A DNA stretch of 64,000 bases, taken from NCBI GenBank assembly GCA_029261195.1, contig JAJDBU010000059.1:1-64000 (forward strand). The letters are read 5' to 3'. The notes beneath the pieces are model-generated. The model was not told the DNA's origin. It saw only the letters and a program-made list of their open reading frames with translations, and searched no databases. This DNA is from Nitrospirota bacterium (GTDB lineage Bacteria; Nitrospirota; Nitrospiria; SBBL01; JAADHI01). How positions within the stretch are numbered: position 1 is the first letter of the stretch; each line of letters opens with the position of its first letter. Position numbers and translations under genes: made by a program. Positions 16,132 through 24,946 of the stretch are shown here, piece after piece.

Positions 16132-17778
16132 ATGAAAAAGAAGTCGCTTGAGAACAAGAATCTGATAGATAAAACGAAAACAAAAGCTAAAAAGAGAACA
16201 GACGAACGCAAAGCCAAATTCTCAAACCTCTCCAATACCGAAATTGATCCGCTCTATACCGAAGCCCCTCCCGAAACAACACTAGGTAAACCGGGAGAAT
16301 ATCCCTACACCCGTGGCATCTATCCGAGCATGTATCGCGGTAGGCTCTGGACGATGCGCCAATTTGCAGGCTTCGGTACGGCCGCAGATACAAACAAACG
16401 CTATCGCTACCTATTGAGAGAAGGACAGACCGGCCTTTCCGTCGCCTTCGACATGCCGACCTTAATGGGTTATGACTCGGACGATCCAAAGTCGCTGGGC
16501 GAAGTGGGTAAATGCGGCGTCGCCATTGATACGGTCAGCGATATGGAGCGCCTCTTCGATCAAATTCCACTGGATCAAGTCAGTACTTCGATGACAATCA
16601 ATGGCCCCGCAATCATCCTTTTTGCGATGTACCTGGTTGTCGCAGAACGTCGTGGCATTTCCTTTGATCGTTTGAGGGGAACCCTTCAGAATGACATTTT
16701 GAAGGAGTATATCGCCCAAAAAGAATGGATCATTCCGCCCAAGCCCTCTCTACGTCTCATCAACGACACAATCCGATTTTGTGTTGAAGAAGCCCCGCTT
16801 TTTCATCCGGTAAGCATCAGCGGTTACCACATCCGAGAGGCGGGATCGACCGCAATTCAGGAGCTGGCCTTTACGCTTTATGACGGACTGACTTACGCGG
16901 CATCCGCAGTGGAGGCGGGGCTTGAAATTGATGCCTTCGCACCGCGTCTGTCCTTCTTTTTTAATGCCCATAACGATTTTTTTGAAGAGATTGCAAAATA
17001 TCGTGCAGCGCGGCGTTTGTGGGCGAAGGAAATGAACAAGCGCTTTCATCCGCACAATCCAAAATCACTCGCCCTGCGATTCCACACCCAGACCGCCGGA
17101 TGCAGTCTGAGCGCTCAGCAGCCTCATAATAATATCGTTCGTGTCGCCCTTCAGGCCCTCTCTGCCGTCCTGGGGGGAACACAGTCCCTGCATACCAATT
17201 CGATGGATGAGGCCCTGGCCCTTCCTGCAGAGCAGGCCGTCAAGATTGCCCTTCGCACACAGCAGATCATCGCGCATGAGAGTGGCGTTTGCGATACCAT
17301 TGATCCTCTCGGAGGATCGTATTACCTGGAAACGCTCACGACACGGATGGAAAAGGAAGCACGGCGCTACTTTAAGAAACTCGATGACATGGGGGGCATG
17401 GTGAAGGCCATAGAATGCGGCTTCCCTCAGGCGGAGATCCATCGCGCTGCTGTGGCTTATCAGGGCGAGATTGATCGTAAAGAGCGCATTATTGTGGGCG
17501 TCAATGATTTTATCGAAAAAAAGGCGACGGCGATTCCAATGCTGAACATACCGCAAGCCGTCGAGAATACACAGATTGCGCGTTTAAAAAAGATCAAAAA
17601 TAATCGTGATCGAAAAAAAATAATGGAGACACTCAAAGCGCTCACCCTTGCCGCCAAGGAGAGGGACGATCTTATGCTTCCTGTATTAAATACGGTTCGT
17701 GCCGGGGCGACGGTGGGTGAAATTTCAGATATTTTCCGAAAGGTTTTTGGGAGCTACAGGGAACGATTGGCTTTTTGA
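16132..17778 (+). CDS. icmA: B12-dependent acyl-CoA mutase large subunit, isobutyryl-CoA mutase type
   Basis: A 548-residue catalytic TIM-barrel chain of the methylmalonyl-CoA mutase family (GLSVAFDMPTLMGYDSD, ISGYHIREAG, LHTNSMDEALALP), without the B12-binding domain, which must be a separate chain not in this window. In methylmalonyl-CoA mutase, Tyr89 and Arg207 hold the substrate carboxylate; isobutyryl-CoA mutase has Phe80 and Gln198. Here the positions are Phe78 (MRQFAGF) and Gln196 (KEYIAQKEW), with the same 118-residue spacing. Automatic annotation would say methylmalonyl-CoA mutase. The Lys-rich first 35 residues are unusual. It follows the acyl-CoA dehydrogenase by ten bases. Confidence 0.85.
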   Translation: MKKKSLENKNLIDKTKTKAKKRTDERKAKFSNLSNTEIDPLYTEAPPETTLGKPGEYPYTRGIYPSMYRGRLWTMRQFAGFGTAADTNKRYRYLLREGQTGLSVAFDMPTLMGYDSDDPKSLGEVGKCGVAIDTVSDMERLFDQIPLDQVSTSMTINGPAIILFAMYLVVAERRGISFDRLRGTLQNDILKEYIAQKEWIIPPKPSLRLINDTIRFCVEEAPLFHPVSISGYHIREAGSTAIQELAFTLYDGLTYAASAVEAGLEIDAFAPRLSFFFNAHNDFFEEIAKYRAARRLWAKEMNKRFHPHNPKSLALRFHTQTAGCSLSAQQPHNNIVRVALQALSAVLGGTQSLHTNSMDEALALPAEQAVKIALRTQQIIAHESGVCDTIDPLGGSYYLETLTTRMEKEARRYFKKLDDMGGMVKAIECGFPQAEIHRAAVAYQGEIDRKERIIVGVNDFIEKKATAIPMLNIPQAVENTQIARLKKIKNNRDRKKIMETLKALTLAAKERDDLMLPVLNTVRAGATVGEISDIFRKVFGSYRERLAF

Positions 17779-17839
17779 TCAGAGCCATGCACTCAGACTT
17801 CCGGTAGACCTTCGCTATCCAGGACAGTGCAATCCAAAT

Positions 17840-18544
17840 CTAATCTTTCTTTCTCCGAATCACCTTTTTGAGCGGGCTGAGATTGATCTCGTCAATGACC
17901 GTACCGCGACGCAGATGGAGAGCGCTCAAGATCGCCTCGGCGACGTCATCCGCCTCAATGGCCTGAGTCTCTTCAGCACCGGGTTCAAAGTGGAGTGAGT
18001 CAAAAAACGGAGTGCGGACCATGCCGGGATTAATCAGAGTCACTCGCACCGAAGAGCTTGCACATTCTTGTCTCAGGGATTGCGCCATCCCTCTCAAAGC
18101 AAACTTCGATGCACAATAAATTGCCCCGTGTTTTCCTCCAGACAATGCTGACTCCGAACCCATCAATATTATGTCGGCCTGTTCTGCACGTTTGAAACTT
18201 GGTATCAGGGCCTTCACCAGGAAGGCCTGGCTGATCAAGTTGAGATCAATCAAGTCCCGGATCTGCTCGTATGAAAAAGTTTCGATGTTGCCGAAACGCC
18301 CTGAACCGGCACAGGCGATGAGGCCGGTGATTTCGGGATGTTCACGGCTGAGCGCTGACAGGGCTTGCGGCAATACAGAAAGTTTGGAGAGGTCGATTTT
18401 AATTGGAATGAAATCTTTATCGGAGATTGGATTGCGCTGAAAGTTTCTTGCGATGCCGATCACACGGTAGCCATGACTCAGTAGTTTCTTCGTCGTTTCA
18501 TACCCGATACCGGAAGAAGCCCCGGTGACAAGCAGTGTTCTCAT
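17840..18544 (-). CDS. Short-chain dehydrogenase/reductase
   Basis: A 234-residue classical SDR. The cofactor motif is TGASSGIG at the N-terminus, NAG is represented by ACAGSG, the catalytic Ser lies in ILMGSES and the Tyr/Lys pair in IYCASK. Substrate unknown. Its ATG overlaps the stop of the upstream radical SAM gene by four bases, so it is the last gene of a proS-splB-like-SDR unit. It converges with the acyl-CoA mutase gene. Confidence 0.9.
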   Translation of the reverse strand: MRTLLVTGASSGIGYETTKKLLSHGYRVIGIARNFQRNPISDKDFIPIKIDLSKLSVLPQALSALSREHPEITGLIACAGSGRFGNIETFSYEQIRDLIDLNLISQAFLVKALIPSFKRAEQADIILMGSESALSGGKHGAIYCASKFALRGMAQSLRQECASSSVRVTLINPGMVRTPFFDSLHFEPGAEETQAIEADDVAEAILSALHLRRGTVIDEINLSPLKKVIRRKKD

Positions 18545-19554
18545 GATGTGGGTGCCTCAATCCGACAATGGTAATAAATCTGTTTCGGAATGTATTCAAA
18601 TAAGGCTTTTTCACAAGTCGCGATCATCTGCTCTTCAAGTGCTGAAGGATAGGACGTCAGGCCGTTTTGTGTTTCGTAGCGCTCTGCAAAGAGAGCTTCA
18701 TCCGGATAGATCTTAAGAATGTTTTTAAAAAAAGTCTGAGGAATACGAAAAAAACCGGTGCTGACCGAGTGGAGTTGATTCACATCCAATCCATCAAAGA
18801 GTTGCCCGAAGAGTGCGTGATAATACTGCTCGCTATTCTCATGAGCAATCAAGGGTTCAAAGCGGAGCGCCAGCGGCCATCCAGCCTGCTGTAGCTTTTG
18901 TGCGGCTGCAATGCGCTTTGCAAAAGAAGGCACACGATGTTCCAATTTTTCGTAGATCGGAGCGGTGGAAAAACTCATTGCAACGACAACATTCGGTAGG
19001 GCTTCGTGACGCAGGAGGCTTTGAATCTGGGCGCTTTTTGTTCTCAACTCTAACGTTGCCAGAGGATAGTCTTTGAAAAAGGGAAGGAAGTGTTCTGCAA
19101 AGCGGCTATAGGATTCAAAGGCCAAGCTGTCGCAGTCGTAACCGGAATAAAAATAGCTCGGGCGCTCACCACAGTTTTGAATGACTTGTGAAATTTCCTG
19201 CTTGAAGTCCTCGTAGTTCACAAAGAGTACATGGTGGGCCGAACGATACATGCCTTGCAGAAAACAATAGCGGCAATCATAGGGGCAGTTCAGCAGGTGG
19301 GAAAAATAATAGCTGTTCTCATCCCCAAAACCGTAGCCCGGAGGAGCGGGCAGGACGAAACGATGGTGCTTTTTCGCCAGGATCAGTCCGGGCCGTCTTT
19401 TCTGCAAACGAAAATTCTGGGCGTTACGATTAAACACTTCACCATAACGCTCGCAGGCGATTTGTGGGACATCCGGACATTGTTTGATGATGGTTTCCAC
19501 GAGGGGAAAGTCCCGGCATTGATCCTCAATATAGAGTGCGGAAAATGAAGGCAT
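18541..19554 (-). CDS. Spore-photoproduct-lyase-like radical SAM protein
   Basis: A 337-residue radical SAM protein. The cluster motif CPYDCRYC (Cx3Cx2C) lies near residue 90, preceded by a region of the SplB type (HRFVLPAPPGYGFGDE) and followed by the LELRTKSAQ strand typical of spore photoproduct lyases. SplB repairs the spore photoproduct thymine dimer, but this organism looks Gram-negative and no sporulation gene is seen, so the substrate may be another lesion or none. It lies between proS (6-base gap) and an SDR (4-base overlap). Confidence 0.8.
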   Translation of the reverse strand: MPSFSALYIEDQCRDFPLVETIIKQCPDVPQIACERYGEVFNRNAQNFRLQKRRPGLILAKKHHRFVLPAPPGYGFGDENSYYFSHLLNCPYDCRYCFLQGMYRSAHHVLFVNYEDFKQEISQVIQNCGERPSYFYSGYDCDSLAFESYSRFAEHFLPFFKDYPLATLELRTKSAQIQSLLRHEALPNVVVAMSFSTAPIYEKLEHRVPSFAKRIAAAQKLQQAGWPLALRFEPLIAHENSEQYYHALFGQLFDGLDVNQLHSVSTGFFRIPQTFFKNILKIYPDEALFAERYETQNGLTSYPSALEEQMIATCEKALFEYIPKQIYYHCRIEAPTS

Positions 19555-19560
19555 GGCAAC

Positions 19561-21276
19561 TCATTGACAGCGACATTTTTCAAGCAAAAAGGCTTCAACC
19601 TCATCAATCGGAATGCACGTTTTTTCGCCGGTGCGGCGGTCTTTCAATTCGACCAATCCTTGTTCCAGGTTTTTCTGTCCGACCACAACCTGGAAAGGAA
19701 TGCCGAGCAGGTCGGCGTCATTAAACTTCACCCCTGCCCGTTCTTTCCGGTCTTCAAAAAGCGTTTCGATACCCTGTTTAGTGAGTGCTGTGTAGATGGT
19801 TTTTGCCGCAGTCAGGACCGCTTCTTTTTTCTCCTGCACCGGAATCACCTCGACGGCAAAAGGGGCAATTGAAATAGGCCAGATCATGCCGCGCTCGTCA
19901 TGGTTCTGTTCAATGGCGGCGGCCATAATCCGTGAAACGCCAATGCCGTAACATCCCATGACAAAAGGTTTGTCTTTCCCGTTTTGGTCGAGAAAGCTTG
20001 CCTGCATCGCCTCGCTGTACTTCGTCCCCAGCATGAAGACATGACCGACTTCGATGCCCCGGTCGATTACCAGGGCTTCCCGGCATCTCGGACAGGAATC
20101 ACCTGCAACTGCGTTTCTGAGGTCGGCGTAAGTATCGACATTGAAATCACGGCCAGCTATGGCCTGAATGTAGTGCGTATCTTTTTGATTTGCCCCGATG
20201 ACGGCAGCAGGCATTGCTGCGACTGAATAGTCTGCGAGGATTTCAATATCCTTCAAAGCGACCGGGCCGGAATAGCCGGACGGCCCTTTTGTGACCCGCT
20301 TGACGGTTTCTTTATCCGCAAGCACAAGCTCAGTCACTGCAAGTTGATGCCGCAATTTGATTTCGTTGACTTCGTGATCACCACGGACCAGGACGGCAAC
20401 AATGCGATCATCGGCAAGGAAGAGGAGGGTTTTGAGCAATGCAGTCGCTTCAAGCTTTAAAAATTCACAGACCTCTTCGACCGATTTTTTTCCGGGGGTC
20501 GTAACCGCACACATTGCCTCCGCTTCTTCGTGATCCGTCTTTTTGAAACCTTCAAGCTGAAGGAGTTCTGCCCGTTCGACATTGGCTGCATAATCACAAA
20601 GGCTGCACGAGGCAATATCGTCTTCACCTGTCTCCGCAAGTACCATGAATTCATGGGAAGAGGAACCACCAATCATCCCGGCATCGGCTTCGACTGCTCG
20701 AAAATCAAGTCCTACGCGTTTGAAGATACGCTGGTAAGTCTCGTACATACCTTGATAAGTCGCTTTGGCCTCCTCAATGTCGGCATCAAAGCTGTAAGCA
20801 TCTTTCATCACAAATTCACGACCGCGCATAAGGCCGAAGCGGGGACGGATTTCATCTCGAAACTTGGTCTGAATCTGGTAGAGATTGAGGGGAAGCTGTT
20901 TGTAAGATCGGACTTCATTGCGGATCAGGTCTGTGATCACTTCTTCATGCGTCGGGCCGAGGCAGAAATCACGATTGTGGCGATCTTTCACGCGCATGAG
21001 TTCCTTGCCGTACTGTGCCCAACGACCGGTCTCCTCCCAGAGTTCCGAGGGCTGAAGGGCGGGCAGACGCACTTCCTGGGCTCCGGCAGTATTCATCTCC
21101 TCGCGGATAATTTGTTCAACCTTGTAAAGCACACGCAAGCCCAGTGGCAGAAACGAATAGATCCCGGCGGCTACTTTTCGGATGTAGCCTCCTCGAAGCA
21201 TCAGGCGGTGGCTCACGATTTCAGCGTCGGAGGGATTGTCTCGGAGAGTCGGGATAAACAGTTTGGAAAAATACAT
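19561..21276 (-). CDS. proS: Prolyl-tRNA synthetase
   Basis: A 571-residue class II synthetase of the bacterial ProS type, charging tRNA-Pro in the cytosol. Motif 2 is FRDEIRPRFGLMRGREF, with the substrate loop GPTHEE just before it, motif 3 contains GCYGIGVSRIMAA, and a YbaK-like editing insertion lies at about residues 230-390. ATG 21276 is preceded by AAGGACTGACG, and a good sigma70 promoter is at 21317-21344. It is the first gene of a three-gene minus-strand unit. Confidence 0.97.
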   Translation of the reverse strand: MYFSKLFIPTLRDNPSDAEIVSHRLMLRGGYIRKVAAGIYSFLPLGLRVLYKVEQIIREEMNTAGAQEVRLPALQPSELWEETGRWAQYGKELMRVKDRHNRDFCLGPTHEEVITDLIRNEVRSYKQLPLNLYQIQTKFRDEIRPRFGLMRGREFVMKDAYSFDADIEEAKATYQGMYETYQRIFKRVGLDFRAVEADAGMIGGSSSHEFMVLAETGEDDIASCSLCDYAANVERAELLQLEGFKKTDHEEAEAMCAVTTPGKKSVEEVCEFLKLEATALLKTLLFLADDRIVAVLVRGDHEVNEIKLRHQLAVTELVLADKETVKRVTKGPSGYSGPVALKDIEILADYSVAAMPAAVIGANQKDTHYIQAIAGRDFNVDTYADLRNAVAGDSCPRCREALVIDRGIEVGHVFMLGTKYSEAMQASFLDQNGKDKPFVMGCYGIGVSRIMAAAIEQNHDERGMIWPISIAPFAVEVIPVQEKKEAVLTAAKTIYTALTKQGIETLFEDRKERAGVKFNDADLLGIPFQVVVGQKNLEQGLVELKDRRTGEKTCIPIDEVEAFLLEKCRCQ

Positions 21277-21316
21277 CGTCAGTCCTTATTGAAGTTGAGT
21301 TTATTTGATGCGGGAC

Positions 21317-21344
21317 ATCATACAGCAGTGATTCGGCAAGTCAA
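21317..21344 (-). promoter_or_regulatory. Sigma70 promoter of proS
   Basis: On the minus strand TTGACT (21344-21339) and TATGAT (21322-21317) are separated by 16 bases; both hexamers match the consensus at five of six positions. The site is about 40 bases upstream of the proS start codon. Confidence 0.7.
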
Positions 21345-21545
21345 TTGTAACATTCAATCGAATAATGTCCGCACCTGCGCTATCCTATAAAAATCAGTCG
21401 AACCCAGAATTTCTTTTCTTAAATGTCGCAAGAGTAGTTCTCTATGGACAGTTACATCATCTTTTTACAGACTTAAACATTTTAGTTATGTTGCACTTCT
21501 ATTTTGAGTCCGCCCTGCATGAACTCTTGACCCCAAACAAATAAC

Positions 21546-21592
21546 AAAAAAACGGCCCTGCCGAGGAATGTACTTCCTCTGAGCAGGGCCGT
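21546..21592 (-). terminator. Rho-independent terminator after the Spy-like gene
   Basis: Perfect 10-base arms ACGGCCCTGC/GCAGGGCCGT (21552-21561 and 21583-21592) enclose an inner GAGGAA/TTCCTC stem. On the minus strand the hairpin is followed by seven T residues (plus-strand A run 21546-21552). It ends the minus-strand transcription unit that contains the CobN-like C-half and the Spy-like gene. Confidence 0.9.
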
Positions 21593-21629
21593 CATCACAG
21601 CGCTCTAGTCAAATCTCAAAATACAAGAC

Positions 21630-22142
21630 TCACTTTGGGTGGCCTTGCATCTTTTTGTGAGGCAATCCGGGTTTTCCTTTCCGGTGTGCACCTGCACCGG
21701 CCATCTGCTTGTGCATCTGGGAGCGCTGTTCTTTTGTGAGTACCTTACGGGCCGCAAGTTTCACGCGAACCTCTTCCTTCATCAAAGTCGTCTTCAACTT
21801 GCCACGCTCTTCCACCTTTGCAAAGAGTTTATCTTCAGAGAGGTTCTCAGCATAAACGAGCTCCCCCATCTCCAGCTCGGCGATTGCAATATCCGCCTTC
21901 AAACGGATCTTCTTCTTTTTAAAATCTATGCTCATCGCCTTGAGATCTTTCCGCTGCTGATCGCTCAGGTGGAGCGCCTCGCCATGCTTTAAAATACGGG
22001 CAGCGCTGTCCATTTCTTGTCCGTATTTGCTCCGCTTGCCATACTCCCCCTTCGGTTTTTCAGCCATCGCGCCTGGAACCAGGACAATGACCATCAATAC
22101 ACTGAATAAAGAAATCATGGCTCTTCTGTAAGTCGTTTTCAT
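21630..22142 (-). CDS. Spy/CpxP-like periplasmic protein
   Basis: A 170-residue exported protein. A Sec signal peptide occupies about residues 1-27 (hydrophobic ISLFSVLMVIVLVP, cleavage after AMA), followed by an all-helical charged region with LSDQQRKDLKAM and LTKEQRSQM, matching the LTxxQ repeats of Spy/CpxP/ZraP proteins. These act as periplasmic chaperones or metal/stress sensors. ATG 22142 is chosen because GAGGGGGAAG lies just upstream; a longer reading adds eight residues. It follows the exported CobN-like C-half in the same direction and ends at a strong terminator. Confidence 0.75.
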   Translation of the reverse strand: MKTTYRRAMISLFSVLMVIVLVPGAMAEKPKGEYGKRSKYGQEMDSAARILKHGEALHLSDQQRKDLKAMSIDFKKKKIRLKADIAIAELEMGELVYAENLSEDKLFAKVEERGKLKTTLMKEEVRVKLAARKVLTKEQRSQMHKQMAGAGAHRKGKPGLPHKKMQGHPK

Positions 22143-22255
22143 TCTTCCCCCTCTTATTTTGGACAAGCCGATTGCTCATCCTCTTTAAGGGCGACCGCAT
22201 GGGCCGCCCAAATTTCAAAAACTCAATCCTGGAATCCGAATCAACTCCCCTGACC

Positions 22256-24007
22256 TCATGCAACTTCCTTCCGCCGGAATCCCTGCCAGAGCAGCATGAA
22301 AAGGGTCAGAGCCAGGAGCAATCCAACGATCGAAAAGGTGATGACCTGCTTCTGCCGGGCCGCTTCTTCCTGCTTCTCCATCTTGAATCCCTCAACCACG
22401 TTCTCGCTCGCTGCCAACTTCTCCATCGCCTCCTGATATTGCGGCATCAAGGCGGCGCCGGCGACATTGCCGGGGGCATTCAAGACCTCTTTGACGACCC
22501 GATCGAGGGCCTGATTTGCTGCCGTCCGGGCACTTGCGGAAGAGCCGTGTGCCGCCACCGATTCGGCATAGGCGTTCACCAGTTCCTGTTTGATCGTATC
22601 CGATGCATCCCAGTATCCCTTCCGGATCGTCTCGATCATAATTGCCGTCAGATCCTGAAAGGCGTAGGGGTTTTCCTTGTCAAACCACTCCCGCAATTCA
22701 AGATTGTATTTGTCCTTGTGGTAAATCTCGTAGGCCTCTTCCCACATGTAGTCATCAACCAGGGCCGGTTTTGTGATCTGCCAGCCGAAGAGGTTGCCCG
22801 TCATCCGCGCCATCTCGGCCGCGCCGGAGAAGTCGTGTTCTTGATTCCCTTCAATCCATTTTGGGTTGAAGTAGCGGGTCCGCGCCTCGGCCATGAGGGC
22901 TTCCTTCAGGTTCATCATCACCGGCTTTGTCGGGTCACGTGTATCGGAGAAGACCCCTTCAGGGTCTTTGCCTGTGACCTGCCGAATCGCCATGATCATC
23001 CCGCCCATGTATTCAAAGACATGGTCGAGCTGCATCGGGCCTCCGGTCAGGTTGGAGGAACGGCTGTGAACGACGACTTCCGTATCCTGCAATCCGGTCT
23101 CGTAGAGTCCCTCGTAGAACTCTCCCCAGAGATCCTTGTGATAGACCGCCCCCTGACGTTCAAGATAAAGATTCACCAGTTTTTCGTCATCCTCGTAGGT
23201 ATCGCTACGTGCAATTGCGCCGGTGAGACCGGTGCCATACATGCCGGGCGGTCCGCCGAAAATCCGCGCAGCCGAAAGCGCCCGCGCCTGTTTCGGGGCA
23301 AAACCCTTTTCTTTAAGCTGCTGTTCCATCTTCAGCGTTCCCGCTTTGACGAAGTTGTCTTCTCCCTGATCCTGGGCATTATTGGCCATCGTCACGGCCT
23401 CATCAATCAGGGCCATTCGGGAGGGAAAGACATCCCGGTATTGACCCGCCGCCAGGACAACGACATCAATACGAGGCCGTCCCAATTCCTCCGCCGGGAT
23501 CAGTTCCAATTCGCGGACATTGTTGCGCTTTGTCCAGATCGGGCGAACGCCGAGCAGGTAGAGGATTTCCGACATCGTCACCCCATGTTGCCGCACCGTC
23601 TCCGTACTCCAAAGGTTGAAACCGATCTTTTTGGGGTAACGCCCCAGCTCGCCGACCTTCTTCGCCAAGAGATCCTCCGTCAGCTTCATCCCGACCCGCC
23701 AGGCCGCCTTGGTGGGCACCTCTTCCGGATTGATCGCATAGAGGTTCTTTCCAGTGGGCAGGGCCTGGGGAGAACGGATCGGATCGCCCCCCTGCCCCGG
23801 CGAGACAAATCCCCCATCCAGTCCATGCAGGGCCGCCTCGATTTCTTTTTCAGATTGTTGATAATCCGACAGGTAGCGCTCTGCTTCAGCAAGATGTTCG
23901 CTGAGACTGAGCAAGGGGGATGTTTCCCACTCATCGGCATGGATCGTCTGGGAAAAACCCACACCAACTAAAAGCAAGATAGAAAGCATTGTGATGAGAT
24001 GTTTCAT
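22256..24007 (-). CDS. Exported CobN-like metal-chelatase, C-terminal half
   Basis: A 583-residue protein equal to the C-terminal part of CobN/BchH-family chelatases: PTGKNLYAINPEEVPTKAAW, RIFGGPPGMYGTGL, HSRSSNLTGGPMQLDHVFEY and HDFSGAAEMARMTGNLFGW are all diagnostic. It carries its own signal peptide (about residues 1-25, TIHA-DE cleavage) and a C-terminal membrane helix (about 557-575) followed by RRKE, so it is anchored with its body in the periplasm. AGGAGG lies just before ATG 24007. The N-terminal half is encoded 3.3 kb upstream on the same strand. The closest functional analogue I know is membrane-anchored HmuS of haem-uptake operons, not cytosolic cobalamin CobN. Confidence 0.88.
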   Translation of the reverse strand: MKHLITMLSILLLVGVGFSQTIHADEWETSPLLSLSEHLAEAERYLSDYQQSEKEIEAALHGLDGGFVSPGQGGDPIRSPQALPTGKNLYAINPEEVPTKAAWRVGMKLTEDLLAKKVGELGRYPKKIGFNLWSTETVRQHGVTMSEILYLLGVRPIWTKRNNVRELELIPAEELGRPRIDVVVLAAGQYRDVFPSRMALIDEAVTMANNAQDQGEDNFVKAGTLKMEQQLKEKGFAPKQARALSAARIFGGPPGMYGTGLTGAIARSDTYEDDEKLVNLYLERQGAVYHKDLWGEFYEGLYETGLQDTEVVVHSRSSNLTGGPMQLDHVFEYMGGMIMAIRQVTGKDPEGVFSDTRDPTKPVMMNLKEALMAEARTRYFNPKWIEGNQEHDFSGAAEMARMTGNLFGWQITKPALVDDYMWEEAYEIYHKDKYNLELREWFDKENPYAFQDLTAIMIETIRKGYWDASDTIKQELVNAYAESVAAHGSSASARTAANQALDRVVKEVLNAPGNVAGAALMPQYQEAMEKLAASENVVEGFKMEKQEEAARQKQVITFSIVGLLLALTLFMLLWQGFRRKEVA

Positions 24008-24112
24008 TTTGACCTCCTGTTTGTAATCCTATGAAAATATTTTTTCCGCTCTTTTGTGGTAGTTCTTAAAAAGATAAAGTACAATTGTTCCAAAACGACA
24101 TGGAGGCACACG

Positions 24113-24307
24113 ATGTTTAAAATCCATAAAAGCTTCGTTGTAGATGAACACCGGAAACCGGTTGCGGTGCAGATTCCAATCGAAGAATATGAACGCCTGG
24201 AAGAGATCCTCGAAAACCACGGCTTATCCAAATTGATGGATGAAACAACAGATGATGAAGGGCTTTCTGTCGAAGAGGCCAAAGCGTATTACCAGTCATT
24301 GAAGTAA
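24113..24307 (+). CDS. Lone Phd/YefM- or RelB-like antitoxin
   Basis: A 64-residue protein. The N-terminal AVQIPIEEYERLEEILENHGL segment resembles antitoxins of the Phd/YefM and RelB groups, and the acidic C-terminus (DETTDDEGLSVEEAKAYY) would be the toxin-binding tail. ATG 24113 is preceded by TGGAGG. No toxin gene follows: the next gene, tlpA-like, is convergent 60 bases away. It may be an orphan or solitary regulator. Confidence 0.6.
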   Translation: MFKIHKSFVVDEHRKPVAVQIPIEEYERLEEILENHGLSKLMDETTDDEGLSVEEAKAYYQSLK

Positions 24308-24367
24308 AATTTTGATCCATCAACGCATTGCACACCGCAAAGATATTTATCGGGGATTTCCTTAAAA

Positions 24368-24946
24368 TTACATCAAGCCGCGAATAAACCGCCGACTCGC
24401 TTTGTCATCCCATTTTGCCGGCCCCACATGTTTGAAGACAATATTGCCCTCAGAATCGATGATCATCGTCAACGGTATTCCTTTTGATATGAAAATATCG
24501 GGAAAATTCCTATCGGACAGATAAAAGGGCAGACTGTATTTTTCCTTTTCCACAAAATTGCGAACGACCGCCTCCTCTTCGTCAGAGACAAGAAGGAAGG
24601 CAACTTCCTCGTCTTTCATTGCATCGTAAAGTTTTTGGATATTCGGCATCTCGGCCAGGCAAGGCTTGCACCATGTCGCCCAGCGGTTCAGAAAAACGAC
24701 CTTGCCGGAAAACTCGGAAAGGGTGATTTCTTTGCCATCAAGGTCTCTGATGGGCCAATCCTGATCCGCCTGGCCGTAAATCGTCAGCTTCGACTGCTCG
24801 GGGTACTGTGGCGCTGAAAGCAGCAATTCCTTATTGCCAGTACGCATTGTGAAAAAAAGGTGTACGCCAAGAGCAATCAAAACCAGCGCAAGGACTGCAC
24901 CGGTGATCATGCCTTTTATGAACTTTTTATTGAAACGCGAGGTCAT
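24368..24946 (-). CDS. TlpA/ResA-like membrane-anchored thioredoxin
   Basis: A 192-residue protein with an N-terminal membrane anchor (about residues 12-33) and a periplasmic thioredoxin fold. The active site is CKPC (Cys93, Cys96) in RWATWCKPCLAEMP, followed by VAFLLVSDEEE and the cis-Pro region GIPLTMIID. TlpA-type proteins reduce periplasmic disulfides, often in cytochrome or metal-cofactor maturation. Its start overlaps the stop of the S41 peptidase gene by four bases. The pair is inserted between the two halves of the CobN-like gene. Confidence 0.88.
   Translation of the reverse strand: MTSRFNKKFIKGMITGAVLALVLIALGVHLFFTMRTGNKELLLSAPQYPEQSKLTIYGQADQDWPIRDLDGKEITLSEFSGKVVFLNRWATWCKPCLAEMPNIQKLYDAMKDEEVAFLLVSDEEEAVVRNFVEKEKYSLPFYLSDRNFPDIFISKGIPLTMIIDSEGNIVFKHVGPAKWDDKASRRFIRGLM

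Larger units (their letters stand above)
21277..21629. other. 353-base intergenic region between proS and the Spy-like gene
   Basis: This stretch holds the proS promoter (21317-21344) and the minus-strand terminator of the Spy-like gene (21546-21592). The remaining roughly 200 bases (21345-21545) are AT-rich and show no ORF with a ribosome site and no repeat that I can see. Confidence 0.6.

Noticed and set aside
16132-17778. Methylmalonyl-CoA mutase for propionate metabolism
   Set aside because: The two carboxylate-binding residues are replaced by the isobutyryl-CoA mutase pair, so the generic annotation is probably wrong.
20530-21390. 286-codon plus-strand open frame over proS
   Set aside because: Antisense shadow of prolyl-tRNA synthetase, with no ribosome site or recognisable protein features.
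22172-23971. 599-codon plus-strand open frame
   Set aside because: It is the exact antisense of the CobN-like C-half, is rich in His/Arg/Leu from reversed codons, and has no domain; the minus-strand gene has a signal peptide, ribosome site and family motifs.
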